14,147 nucleotides of DNA. Source: an uncultured Ruminococcus sp. Its GTDB lineage: Bacteria > Bacillota > Clostridia > Oscillospirales > Ruminococcaceae. Positions 1-8,530 of the stretch are shown in pieces (the first letter of the stretch is position 1; each line of letters starts with the position of its first letter). The DNA is taken from contig CAMWOX010000019.1 in assembly GCA_947175975.1 (NCBI GenBank), positions 1-14,147 on the forward strand, given 5' to 3'. Position numbers and translations under genes: made by a program. The notes beneath the pieces were generated by a model, which saw only the letters and a program-made list of their open reading frames with translations, was not told where the DNA came from and ran no database searches.

Positions 1-72
1 TACAGTTGTGTTCTCTGTTACAGTTGTGTTCTCTGTTACAGTTGTGTTCTCTGTTACAGTTGTATCCTCTGT
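1..72 (-). repeat. 18-bp tandem repeat encoding TTVTEN
   Basis: Three identical 18-bp units (tacagttgtgttctctgt on the plus strand) occupy 1-18, 19-36 and 37-54. A fourth unit at 55-72 has two differences. The array continues past the left edge, so its copy number is unknown. Read on the minus strand it adds six residues (T-T-V-T-E-N) per unit to a Thr-rich linker of the large surface protein. The unit length is a multiple of three, so gain or loss of copies would keep the frame. Confidence 0.95.
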
Positions 73-3000
73 TGTCGAGCTTTCTACTACTTGCTTCTTG
101 TCAACTAATGTGAATGCACCATCGTTAGAAACTTCGCCATCCTTAATTTTGAAATTAATAGACTCCGCTTTCTCATAACCATCCGGTTCTTTTACCTCAC
201 TCAGTGTGTAATTACCATCTGGCAGACCTGTAAATTTAACGATTTCTTTTCCTGTTGTCCATGTAATTCCTGTATCAGCTGCCTCATAAGAAACAGCTCC
301 AGTTACAGTAACATTGCTTAAATCAATTGTTACAATTTCTCCATCAACAGTCTTTGTACCTGTCAGGCTCAGTCCTGCACCTGGCAAGAAATCACCAGTT
401 TCACTTTCAGCTTTCTTAGAAACAGTAACACTTACTTTTTTGTCAATTAATGTAAATGGACTCGGCTGGGAACTGGATTCAATAACTTTACCATTCTCAA
501 TTGTAAATGTAATATCATCCGCTTTCTGATAGCCGTCCGGTGCTTCTTCCTCACGCAAGGTATAAGTACCATCCGGAAGTCCTTCAAATCTGATTTGATC
601 TTTTCCGGAGGACATCCATTTAATCTTTTCATTTGAAGAATCTTCTGTTCTAAGTCCAGTTACAGAAATTTTAACATTCTCTAAATTAATTGTCTTATCA
701 TCTTTTACGCCTGACAGACTCAGTTTTGCACCTGCTAATCCTTTACCAGACTCATCACGTTTTGCAACAGTAATATTAGTTTTGCTGTCGGTCATGGTAA
801 TCAGATCTACCTCGCCAACATTTGTTACAGGGTTACCGTCAATTCTTACTATGAGACCGCCCTTAACTGTAAATCTTCTTGAAGTTGCTAATTGATAACC
901 ATCCGGAGCTTCAACTTCTTCTAAGGTGTATCTACCGTCCTGCATATTCAAGAAATTAATATAATCCTTGCCGGTAGATTCCCAGATAATTTCTGTTAAG
1001 TCATCTTCTGTCATGTCTTTTATATCCGGAAACTGTGTTTTTCTGAATGTGATTTTAGTTTCTGTTTCTTTTCCATTTTCATCAAGTTTAACACCTGACA
1101 GTTTTAATTTTGCACCTGCTAATGGTTTTGTGGTTGTATCATCTATTCTTTCAACTTTCTGGATTCTTACGATAGATGTATTAATAACATAGATCGTACT
1201 ACTATTTTCGCTGAAAAAGCTTTTTTGTATATTTTCTTTATCATAATAGTCTTTGCTGCTATCCAAGCTCTTAATATTTTCATCATCAAAGGTAACCTGG
1301 GCTTTACCATCAGCACCCTGTGAGACTGTAAATATAATGTCATTTTCTATTCCTGTATATCCTTTCGGTACTTCTAATTCTTTCAGTGTATAAGTACCTA
1401 CTGGCAAGTGTGATAATGTTACAGAATATCCGCTAGATGTCCATATTAAAGTTGTAGGATCCTTATCATCGATAAATTCGCCCTTATTTTTTTCACCTTC
1501 GGCAATATTAAATGAAAGAGTTTCTTTATCAAATTTAATTTTTTCTTTGCCATCTGGTGTGACACCAGTTAACTGTAACTTTGCACCAACGAGACCCTGC
1601 AGATTGCCATCACGTTTAGAAATGTTAATAGAACCATGCAGTACATCAACCATGTGAATTACCTTATCAGCATCATCAGCATCTTCATCTAACGGAACAC
1701 CATCAATAGAAACTAATGTACCACCCTGCATTACAAATTTAATTGGTTCTGCTTCGTGATAACCATCCGGAGCTTTTGTTTCTTCCAATGTATAAGTGCC
1801 GTCTTTCAGATTTTTAATTTCGAGAATTTTATCATCACTCGTCCAAGTAACAGTTTTTCCTCCATCAACGACCTTTACTTTAGTAGTTGCTTCGTCTTTA
1901 ACTTCTTCGTCTGATGTTATTTCATCATCTTTGTTATCAGTTTCTGTTCTTGCTACAAATCCAAACTGATCTTCTGTGAAAACAGCGGCTTCTTTTCCAT
2001 CTGTTCCAGCTAATATACCAGTAAGCTGTAATTCTGCACCAGAAACAGCCAATCCCTTAACATCTTCTTTAGAGAACTGTACTACATCAGTTTCCTGCTT
2101 TTTGTTGACAAATTTAAAAGCATTAGATTCATCATTCAGAATGACTTTTGCATCCAGAACCTGTCTGTTATTGCCATCTACCTTAGCAATAATATAGCCA
2201 TCATCTACGCCGTCTACTGCATAAGCTTTGAATTGTTCAAATTCTTCGCTAGCTGGATCAAGAAGTTCATCATTTTTCTTGATACTTTTTATTTCAGCTT
2301 CCTCTACTTCAAAGCTATACTCATCATCACCAAGTACATACTTTACAGACTCATCAATATAGTTTTTATTTACATTCAGCGGTTCATATGTTATTGCTGT
2401 AGCATTTTTAAATTCTTCGTAAGTTGCGTCTGATTTTGCAGATGATTTGAATCCGACTTCCTTGATACAATTTACATGTAATTTAATCTCAGATGCTTCT
2501 AATTCTATTGAATATTCCTTGCCATCAAAAGTAGTACTACCGATATATTCAGAAGTAAGAGTAGTATCCGCAGGAACTACTTTATAATAGAAATTAGGTT
2601 TTACTGCCTCTTTTACTCCATCATCTCTGCTGTAATTTTCTTTAATGTGCTCCCAAGCTCCATCACCTTGCACATCAAGTTCAACTTTTCCATTGATTTC
2701 TCCTGTTAGAACAAACTCAATTTCTACTACATCCTTACCATAGTCTGCTGCTGTAACACCCTCTATTTTATGCCAACCATCACCTTTTGTAAAACTAGCT
2801 GTAGTTGTATCAAACATTGTTCCATCTTCTCTAGTAACCTTCATATATTTCATATCAAAGGTAGCAGGTGTATCCCAGCATTGCCAAGCCATTTGCCAAA
2901 TTTCTGCTGGAGCATCAAAAGTATAGGTATAAGTGTAGGTGTATTGTGTATCTGTTGTAGGTACATATTTAGTTAGATCAGTTTTGTCTGCATTTGGTAC

Positions 3001-4839
3001 ATTAACAGTATCAACTTTTATAGCAGGATACTCATAATCTCCTGTTCCGATATCTATGCCGTTTTTGTCAACTTCAGTTTCTGTTACTTCAATGTAATAG
3101 ATTTGTTTTTTATCTACTTTATATTCCTCAGGAGCTGTTACTTCCATGACAGCATATGTTTTACCTGCCGGAACGTCAAGCTCTGCCTTGCCGTCTGTCG
3201 TTTTTTCAATCTGTGCAACCGGCTCGCCAACAGGATTGCCTTCTGCATCAATTTCATAGATACCAAGGATCGCTCCGTCCAACGGTTCACCTTCGTCATC
3301 AACCTTGCTCAGATTAATATAGTAATTGGATGAAATATCAATTACACTAGCAGGACCACCATAGGGACGATAACCATATTCCATGTTTCCCTTTGCACTT
3401 TTCGCGATCAGCGCACCGGAAAGATGTCCCCAACCACCATAAGCATTTGGCAAATCATTTCCTTCAGAATCTTTTCCTGTAGAATCCACATGTGCATAGG
3501 GAGCTAAGATTGTACCCTGAGAAGCATGTGAATAATAGATATTTTCTGCCTCATAGAAATTATAGAGCAATCTGTCAACATCTTTACAGTTGTTATACAT
3601 ACCCGTGATAGTATAATCTTCTTCGCCAAACTTCTCTGTTAACAGTGTTGCTATTGCTTCTTTCAGTTCTTTCTCGCCTACGTGTCCCTTAAGACCATAG
3701 ATTCCTTCGCCGTTCAGCTTTTCAATTACTTCCTCATCAGGAACAATATTGCCTTTCGGATCAAAGACAGTGTAAATACCCTGTGAAATAGAGACATCAT
3801 TAATATACGTAAATCTGTCGTAAGTGTAGTCATGCTGATCAACATCATTGATGGTAATTTCTGTGCCTGCTACGTTTACAACAATATAGGCTCCGTCTGG
3901 AATTTTATGAAAGCGGAATACTTGCGTTTTACAAATAGCATCCCACTGCTCTTCATCGACATTAAAATAAACTGTTCCGACATTCTGAGAACCATTGTAT
4001 GTGAAATCAGTCACACCACCTAATGTTTTGGTTTCAAAATTACCAGTCGGGCTATTAAAGACGCCAGAATGTTCATCCCCATTAATCCATTGGTTAAAAT
4101 AGGGTACTGTTAGTGGTAATTCTGGTTTAATGTCTATCGTGGTATCAGACTTCTTTTTACTTAAAGTCTCACTACGAGGCTCAATTACCTGCTCAAACCA
4201 ATCCACTACATTCAGATCCGTACTGCTATATACTTTGTCTTCTTTAATTGAATGATCAATTCCATCTTTTTCGAATTTTTTTATTTCCAACTCTGTGTTA
4301 GTGTTTTTCCAGATAGTTGTTTCGGGAAATAATTTTTCAGTTCCATCATAATTATTTGCATAAAGATTCCAAGCAGATCCAGTCAATCCTTTTATCGCTG
4401 CACCAGAACAAATAATTGTTGCATACTCTGAATTGTCAAGCAAGTATCCCAGAGTTGTTGCCGTAGCAAAGTCACCATTACCAATTTCATAAGAATCCCC
4501 TTTAATAAAACTTCCGCCAACTGCAACACGACCTTCAGCGTCAGAACCTGTCGGCGTGAAATCCCCTTTCAGGAACACACAGAACTGCGAGGCGATACCC
4601 AGCGCATAATCCTTATTGTACTGTGCAATAGCATCTTCCACACTGGCAAAGCTCGAATAAGGCGTTTTTCCATCAGGCTTTTTGGGTTTCTCTCCGACAA
4701 GGAGCGTGACATCATTCGCTTCTTTGCCACTATCAGTTTTAGCAGCAAAAGTACCAAGTGACGAAGGCAAAACCGACGAGACAGCGAGCAAAGCAGATGT
4801 CACACCACTAAGCAATCGCTTTGAGAATGATTTCTTCAT
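1..4839 (-). CDS. Large secreted adhesin-like protein: choice-of-anchor A domain plus SpaA/Cna-B repeats (3' end off window)
   Basis: An open frame runs without a stop from ATG at 4839 to the left edge (1613 codons), so the C-terminus and any LPXTG, dockerin or other anchor are not visible. A Shine-Dalgarno-like AGAAAGGAAG lies just upstream. Residues 1-33 form a signal peptide (KK..KR, hydrophobic core, ending near TFAA). Residues about 65-490 resemble the choice-of-anchor A domain, with the family-like DAEGRVAVGG at 100-109. Residues about 590-915 are beta-rich with a Trp-rich patch (IWQMAWQCWD) and no family I recognise. Six SpaA/Cna-B-like repeats begin near residues 505, 917, 1069, 1222, 1353 and 1465. 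Each has an early Lys (such as NISKRDG) and a late Glu (such as YTLEE.APDGY), as expected for intramolecular isopeptide bonds. The tail is a TTVTEN repeat. In this family such proteins are wall- or surface-exposed adhesins or pilin-like stalks; the ligand is unknown. It has its own promoter at 4922-4951. Confidence 0.87.
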   Translation of the reverse strand, partial: MKKSFSKRLLSGVTSALLAVSSVLPSSLGTFAAKTDSGKEANDVTLLVGEKPKKPDGKTPYSSFASVEDAIAQYNKDYALGIASQFCVFLKGDFTPTGSDAEGRVAVGGSFIKGDSYEIGNGDFATATTLGYLLDNSEYATIICSGAAIKGLTGSAWNLYANNYDGTEKLFPETTIWKNTNTELEIKKFEKDGIDHSIKEDKVYSSTDLNVVDWFEQVIEPRSETLSKKKSDTTIDIKPELPLTVPYFNQWINGDEHSGVFNSPTGNFETKTLGGVTDFTYNGSQNVGTVYFNVDEEQWDAICKTQVFRFHKIPDGAYIVVNVAGTEITINDVDQHDYTYDRFTYINDVSISQGIYTVFDPKGNIVPDEEVIEKLNGEGIYGLKGHVGEKELKEAIATLLTEKFGEEDYTITGMYNNCKDVDRLLYNFYEAENIYYSHASQGTILAPYAHVDSTGKDSEGNDLPNAYGGWGHLSGALIAKSAKGNMEYGYRPYGGPASVIDISSNYYINLSKVDDEGEPLDGAILGIYEIDAEGNPVGEPVAQIEKTTDGKAELDVPAGKTYAVMEVTAPEEYKVDKKQIYYIEVTETEVDKNGIDIGTGDYEYPAIKVDTVNVPNADKTDLTKYVPTTDTQYTYTYTYTFDAPAEIWQMAWQCWDTPATFDMKYMKVTREDGTMFDTTTASFTKGDGWHKIEGVTAADYGKDVVEIEFVLTGEINGKVELDVQGDGAWEHIKENYSRDDGVKEAVKPNFYYKVVPADTTLTSEYIGSTTFDGKEYSIELEASEIKLHVNCIKEVGFKSSAKSDATYEEFKNATAITYEPLNVNKNYIDESVKYVLGDDEYSFEVEEAEIKSIKKNDELLDPASEEFEQFKAYAVDGVDDGYIIAKVDGNNRQVLDAKVILNDESNAFKFVNKKQETDVVQFSKEDVKGLAVSGAELQLTGILAGTDGKEAAVFTEDQFGFVARTETDNKDDEITSDEEVKDEATTKVKVVDGGKTVTWTSDDKILEIKNLKDGTYTLEETKAPDGYHEAEPIKFVMQGGTLVSIDGVPLDEDADDADKVIHMVDVLHGSINISKRDGNLQGLVGAKLQLTGVTPDGKEKIKFDKETLSFNIAEGEKNKGEFIDDKDPTTLIWTSSGYSVTLSHLPVGTYTLKELEVPKGYTGIENDIIFTVSQGADGKAQVTFDDENIKSLDSSKDYYDKENIQKSFFSENSSTIYVINTSIVRIQKVERIDDTTTKPLAGAKLKLSGVKLDENGKETETKITFRKTQFPDIKDMTEDDLTEIIWESTGKDYINFLNMQDGRYTLEEVEAPDGYQLATSRRFTVKGGLIVRIDGNPVTNVGEVDLITMTDSKTNITVAKRDESGKGLAGAKLSLSGVKDDKTINLENVKISVTGLRTEDSSNEKIKWMSSGKDQIRFEGLPDGTYTLREEEAPDGYQKADDITFTIENGKVIESSSQPSPFTLIDKKVSVTVSKKAESETGDFLPGAGLSLTGTKTVDGEIVTIDLSNVTVTGAVSYEAADTGITWTTGKEIVKFTGLPDGNYTLSEVKEPDGYEKAESINFKIKDGEVSNDGAFTLVDKKQVVESSTTEDTTVTENTTVTENTTVTENTTV

Positions 4840-4921
4840 ACTCTTTTCTTCCTTTCTATCATGAATATATTTTTAAAGTAATCGCACTGCAAAAAAATTC
4901 AGCACAAATCACTATAAAAAC

Positions 4922-4951
4922 ATTATAGCATAACCATATGCAAAAATGCAA
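4922..4951 (-). promoter_or_regulatory. Putative sigma-A-type promoter of the surface protein gene
   Basis: On the minus strand a perfect -10 TATAAT (4922-4927) is preceded by TATGC, giving an extended -10. A weak -35 TTGCAT (4946-4951) lies 18 bp upstream. Transcription would begin near 4915 and leave a leader of about 75 nt before the ATG at 4839. The same arrangement is found ahead of the bPH2 gene pair at 6356-6385. Confidence 0.6.
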
Positions 4952-5004
4952 TTGAATAATTGTAGATTTTTTATAGAAAAATTTGTTTATTTTGCATAAA
5001 AAAT

Positions 5005-5040
5005 AAAAAAAAACAGTCGCTTTTCTAATATTTTAGTAGC
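5005..5040 (-). terminator. Possible weak terminator after the AGCS symporter
   Basis: Just downstream of the symporter stop, on the minus strand, an imperfect hairpin can be drawn (GCT/AGC outer pairs and a CTAA/TTAG inner stem, 5019-5040). A run of nine T lies a few bases after it (A run at 5005-5013 on the plus strand). The stem is AT-rich and weak, and the T run does not follow directly, so this is only a candidate. If it does not terminate, the symporter transcript would read into the surface protein gene. Confidence 0.25.
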
Positions 5041-5045
5041 CATTT

Positions 5046-6329
5046 TTATTTTTTCTGATGTTTTCCATATAATAATAAAATTGCAGGCAAATTACAATAT
5101 GCCATGCAGGCATTGGCAATATCCGCCAGTGTCCAAACCAGATCCAATTGCAAGACTGCACCGACCGCTGCGGCAATGCAAAAAATTCCCTGATAGATTT
5201 TCAGAAACTGATTCCCTGTCAATGTCCGGAATGCGCTTGTACCGCAGTAAGACCAGCCAATCAGTGTACAGAATGCAAACATTGCAATCATCGGCGGCAG
5301 AATCCAGTCCGCAATATTGCCCAGTCCTGCCCGGAATGCTGTCAATACCAGGATTGATCCATTTGTGCCGCTTGCAAGAGAATCTGTACACAGAATGACC
5401 AATGCTGTTGCGGTACAGCACACAAATGTATCAATAATTACTTCCAGCATGCCACACAAGCCCAAAAATTCCGGATGATCACTGTCAGCATCCCCATGGA
5501 GCAGACCACTGCTGCCGAGTCCTGCCTCATTGGAAAATACACCTCTCCGGATACCCACAGAAACCGCCTGCCGAACAGCCGCACCGCTGACACCGCCACC
5601 GACTGCCTGCAAACCAAATGCATTCTGAAAAATCGCACGGAATGCTGTTCCAAGATGTTCATGATGATTGATAATAATTACAATTGCAGAGAATAAATAG
5701 ATCCCGGAAAGAACAGGAATCAGAATACTTGTCACTTTTCCGATCCGCCTTGTGCCGCCGAAAATAATAATACTTAGCAAAATTGCTGTGACAATTCCGG
5801 TACAAACCGGAGGAATCGAAAAACTTTCCTGTAAACTTTCCGCCATTGCATGACTTTGGGTCATATTTCCCATTCCGAAACTTGCCGCCACACAGCAAAC
5901 GGCGAAAATATTCGCAAGTACCGGACTATGTAAGCCATACCGGAGATAAGCAATCGCCCCAGTGCAGGTCTGATCCCGATAATGACAGCTCAGAACATTT
6001 TCTGCATAAATCAAACCCATTCCCAGGAATGCCGCAACCCACATCCAGAAAATCGCACCAGCTCCCCCAAGTGTCAATGCTGTGGCAACCCCTACAATAT
6101 TTCCTGTTCCCATTGCCGCCGCCAGGGAAGTCATACAGGATTGAAATGCCGAAAGTTTTTTCCCGGATTGCTGATGCATGTTCCGGAAATGTCCGGATTT
6201 TAATAATCCGAAACTCCGCAGACTTGCGGCTTTTCCCCAGAACAAACAGAATGCACCCATTCCCAGTAACAGCGCTGTCAGGACGCTCCCCCACAGCATC
6301 TGATTCAGGTTTTTCAGAAAATTCAGCAT
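5046..6329 (-). CDS. AGCS-family sodium/amino acid (alanine-type) symporter
   Basis: The 427-residue product is an integral membrane protein with many hydrophobic segments. The AGCS family moves alanine, glycine or related small amino acids inward with Na+. Family marks are GTGNIVGVATAL (74-85), GGAGAIFWMWVAAFLG (88-103, which fits the sodium:alanine symporter signature), GVFSNEAGLGSS (263-274) and GWSYCGTSAF near 358-367. The frame is open further upstream to 6449, but the start at 6329 is chosen because AGAAAGGAAG lies just before it, MLNFLKNLNQ begins like family members, and the extra 40 residues are unlike a transporter N-terminus. At 427 residues it is slightly short for the family, mainly at the C-terminus. 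It stands alone, divergent from the bPH2 pair. The exact substrate cannot be told from sequence. Confidence 0.92.
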   Translation of the reverse strand: MLNFLKNLNQMLWGSVLTALLLGMGAFCLFWGKAASLRSFGLLKSGHFRNMHQQSGKKLSAFQSCMTSLAAAMGTGNIVGVATALTLGGAGAIFWMWVAAFLGMGLIYAENVLSCHYRDQTCTGAIAYLRYGLHSPVLANIFAVCCVAASFGMGNMTQSHAMAESLQESFSIPPVCTGIVTAILLSIIIFGGTRRIGKVTSILIPVLSGIYLFSAIVIIINHHEHLGTAFRAIFQNAFGLQAVGGGVSGAAVRQAVSVGIRRGVFSNEAGLGSSGLLHGDADSDHPEFLGLCGMLEVIIDTFVCCTATALVILCTDSLASGTNGSILVLTAFRAGLGNIADWILPPMIAMFAFCTLIGWSYCGTSAFRTLTGNQFLKIYQGIFCIAAAVGAVLQLDLVWTLADIANACMAYCNLPAILLLYGKHQKK

Positions 6330-6355
6330 AAATTCTTCCTTTCTGCATAATATGC

Positions 6356-6385
6356 TTGCAATCGCATGATTGTTTATGCTATAAT
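6356..6385 (+). promoter_or_regulatory. Putative promoter of the bPH2 pair, with an inverted repeat in the spacer
   Basis: TTGCAA (6356-6361), an 18-bp spacer, and TATAAT (6380-6385) preceded by TATGC form an extended -10 promoter. Transcription would start near 6392, which rules out the in-frame ATG at 6366 as the translation start from this promoter. A perfect 5-bp inverted repeat, CAATC-gcat-GATTG (6359-6372), overlaps the -35 and spacer. It could be an operator, but that is inference. Confidence 0.55.
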
Positions 6386-6434
6386 AATTAATATATCTTA
6401 TGCCGGAACAGACCAGAAAAGAGATGATTTCAAA

Positions 6435-6884
6435 TTGAAAGAATATCACGCCGACAAATCCGCCATGAAATTATTGCAAACGCTCATTTTTTTGCTCAGC
6501 ACGATTCTGACCGTTCTAAGCCTGTTATGCTATCTGCATTTTCAATTAATCCCGTTTCTGATTCTCATGATTTTATTCATCAGCACAGGGATTCTGGTTA
6601 ATCTGATTTTTCTGCCGTTGTATTTTAAAAATTTATATTATCAGATCACAGCAAACCAGATTTCCATCCGCAGAGGCATCTTTCTCCGGCGTGAGCAATC
6701 CATCCGTCTGCAAACTGTACAGTATATCCAACTGATCACAGGGCCATTCGATGGTAAATTCGGTCTGAATTTTATAATCCTGTATGTTTACGGCGGCAGC
6801 ATGATGCTGTTTTTCATGCATCAGAATGACCGCCAGGAACTGACTGCATTTCTGGAAAGAAAGGGAATTTTTCATGCACCGTGA
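6435..6884 (+). CDS. bPH2 (YdbS/DUF304-like) membrane protein
   Basis: A small membrane protein with two transmembrane segments near the N-terminus (around LLQTLIFLLSTILTVL and LIPFLILMILFISTG), followed by one bacterial PH domain. The PH part shows the family pattern of a short strand ITANQISIRRGIF, then RREQSIRLQTVQYIQL, then KFGLNFIILYVYGG. The start is uncertain. The frame is open back to an ATG at 6366, but that lies upstream of the predicted transcription start. TTG at 6435 (149 aa, KEYHADKSA...) gives the N-terminus expected for the family; ATG at 6465 (139 aa) is the alternative. Neither has a strong Shine-Dalgarno sequence. The gene overlaps the next one by 11 nt, so the two are probably translated together. 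In Bacillus subtilis the ydbST pair has been linked to resistance to antimicrobial compounds; the role here is unknown. Confidence 0.8.
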   Translation: MKEYHADKSAMKLLQTLIFLLSTILTVLSLLCYLHFQLIPFLILMILFISTGILVNLIFLPLYFKNLYYQITANQISIRRGIFLRREQSIRLQTVQYIQLITGPFDGKFGLNFIILYVYGGSMMLFFMHQNDRQELTAFLERKGIFHAP

Positions 6885-8427
6885 ACATCCTCTAAGAATC
6901 CTCAAATACAGCACCAAAACGCTCTGGCTGCTGATATTCCCATTGCTGAGAGGTGCATGGAATTTCCAGCATTTTCTGGCATTGGAAGAAATCCGGAATC
7001 TACCGGAAATAGCACTTAACTGGCTTCATGGTGTATGGTTTGATCTGCTGATCCTGTTCCTGATTTTAGGATATGGCTGGCTGATCTGGTTTTTCCGCAA
7101 ATTTACAGTTGCAGAGGATCAGATCTATGTACAGGACGGCTTTATTTTCACAAGAAAGCGTATTCTGCCGATCCGGAATCTCTCTGCCATGACAATTGAA
7201 AGACCATTCTGGCTCAAAGCATTCCGGGCATCTTTTTTATATGCAGATACAGCATCCGGATTACTGGAAGTGACCGATTTGGAATTATTAATTCACTATC
7301 AGGATGAAACGCTGTTTCAGGATGCAATGCCAAAAATCCGGCATGGCAAACGGCATAACTACCGGCAGAAAGTAAAAATCTGGCAGATTCTGTTATTTTC
7401 AGTTGTGTTTTCCAGTAGTTTTTCAGGATCACTATATCTTGCCATGTTTTGGTTTCAGAGCGGCAGAATTGCAAGGGATCTGATCAACGAATTTCAGCTG
7501 TCAGAACGTCTGACTGTTGTTTCAAATGAAGTTGCATCCCATCTGGCAGGCATCCAGCCTGTTGCAGTCACTGTAGGCATTGTAATTCTGTCAACCTGGC
7601 TGTTGTCTCTGATTCATAATTTATTCCGATATGGCAATTTCTATATGGAAAGCGACAAAAGACAGCTTTCTGTGCAGAGCGGCATTCTCACAAGACGCTG
7701 TTTTCATTTGCAGAACCACAAAATCAATTTTTTGGACATTCGTCAGAACTTTATTACCAAGATGTTCCGGGTGTATTCTCTGACGGTAAACTGTCCGGGC
7801 TATGGGACACAAAAAGGCTGTCTGCCAATCTGTTTGCCATTGTTGACGCAGAAACAGCTTGTGACAACAATGCCGCTGATTTTCCCGGGAAGCCGGATGC
7901 AGAAAAACCAGCTCCGTCCGCCCACGAGTTCCTGGTTCGGCTATACCTGCATCTGGGGAATCTGTCTGCTGGCAATTATCCCTGTCACAGAACTGGCAAA
8001 AGAGCTTTTTCCGACCATGCAAGAAATTCTTGAAGATTTCAATTTTATTTACAGAATCATTCCGGCGGCGGAAATCACAGAACAGCTCCTGCCCATGCTG
8101 GAAGAAATCATAAATTCCCTGCAATTCATGATTGCACTGCCGATTTTCTGGAAATTAATTATCCAGGTCAGTGCATTGCTCACGAACGGCATTTCGATTT
8201 CAAAAAATCATGTCTGCATGCGATACTGCAAGGGTTTCACGTTTCATACAATTCTGGCAGAAACAGACTGTATTGTAAAAATCCAGATCCGGCAGTATTT
8301 CTGGCAGAAATGGGCAGGAAAATGCCATATTGTCATTTACTTCCGTTCTGAGAAACCCCGGCACTGTCAGCTTTCCGGCATGAATTATGCAGAAACGAAA
8401 GAAAAACTCTCAGCGTTCCTGTATTGA
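6874..8427 (+). CDS. Multi-domain bPH2 (YdbT-like) membrane protein
   Basis: The 517-residue product alternates paired transmembrane segments with bacterial PH domains, the layout of YdbT. Transmembrane pair 1 is at about 17-35 and 53-72. PH domain 1 follows (FTVAEDQIYVQDGFIFTRKR..PIRNLSAM). Transmembrane pair 2 lies at about 170-190 and 230-250. PH domain 2 follows (RQLSVQSGILTRRCFHL..HKINFLDIRQN). Transmembrane pair 3 surrounds WFGYTCIWGICLL and FMIALPIFWKLII, and a weaker PH domain 3 is at the C-terminus. The ATG at 6874 sits inside the end of the upstream gene and is preceded by AAAGGGA at about 6859-6865, which fixes the start. The two proteins probably form a membrane complex; the ligand and function are unknown. 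Confidence 0.85.
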   Translation: MHREHPLRILKYSTKTLWLLIFPLLRGAWNFQHFLALEEIRNLPEIALNWLHGVWFDLLILFLILGYGWLIWFFRKFTVAEDQIYVQDGFIFTRKRILPIRNLSAMTIERPFWLKAFRASFLYADTASGLLEVTDLELLIHYQDETLFQDAMPKIRHGKRHNYRQKVKIWQILLFSVVFSSSFSGSLYLAMFWFQSGRIARDLINEFQLSERLTVVSNEVASHLAGIQPVAVTVGIVILSTWLLSLIHNLFRYGNFYMESDKRQLSVQSGILTRRCFHLQNHKINFLDIRQNFITKMFRVYSLTVNCPGYGTQKGCLPICLPLLTQKQLVTTMPLIFPGSRMQKNQLRPPTSSWFGYTCIWGICLLAIIPVTELAKELFPTMQEILEDFNFIYRIIPAAEITEQLLPMLEEIINSLQFMIALPIFWKLIIQVSALLTNGISISKNHVCMRYCKGFTFHTILAETDCIVKIQIRQYFWQKWAGKCHIVIYFRSEKPRHCQLSGMNYAETKEKLSAFLY

Positions 8428-8486
8428 AAATTTTCAGTATATATCGACAAAATGCAGAATGACTGAAAATAATACCAAGAATAGTC

Positions 8487-8515
8487 TTGACAAATGTAGA
8501 AAAATTCAGTATGAT
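8487..8515 (+). promoter_or_regulatory. Promoter of the aroBAC operon
   Basis: A perfect -35 TTGACA (8487-8492), a 17-bp spacer and -10 TATGAT (8510-8515) make a strong housekeeping-type promoter. The start point would be near 8522, giving a leader of about 65 nt that ends in AGGAGGT, 9-10 nt before the aroB ATG. The leader is too short for a T-box. Confidence 0.75.
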
Positions 8516-8530
8516 ATATAGAGAGAGTCT

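Noticed and set aside
1..72. Short regular repeats considered as a CRISPR array
   Set aside because: Units are directly adjacent with no spacers and lie in frame inside a coding region.
2233..3333. Several Phe/Ile/Cys-rich plus-strand open frames within the surface protein region
   Set aside because: They are the exact antisense of an acidic, Lys/Glu/Asp-rich coding frame, which produces membrane-like false peptides.
5846..6331. Plus-strand open frame of 161 codons opposite the symporter gene
   Set aside because: It is an antisense shadow of the AGCS coding region: Ser/Pro/Arg-rich composition, no Shine-Dalgarno site, no family resemblance.
7621..8124. Minus-strand open frame of 167 codons opposite the YdbT-like gene
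   Set aside because: His/Cys/Arg-rich antisense translation with no recognisable domain; the opposite strand encodes a clear bPH2 protein.
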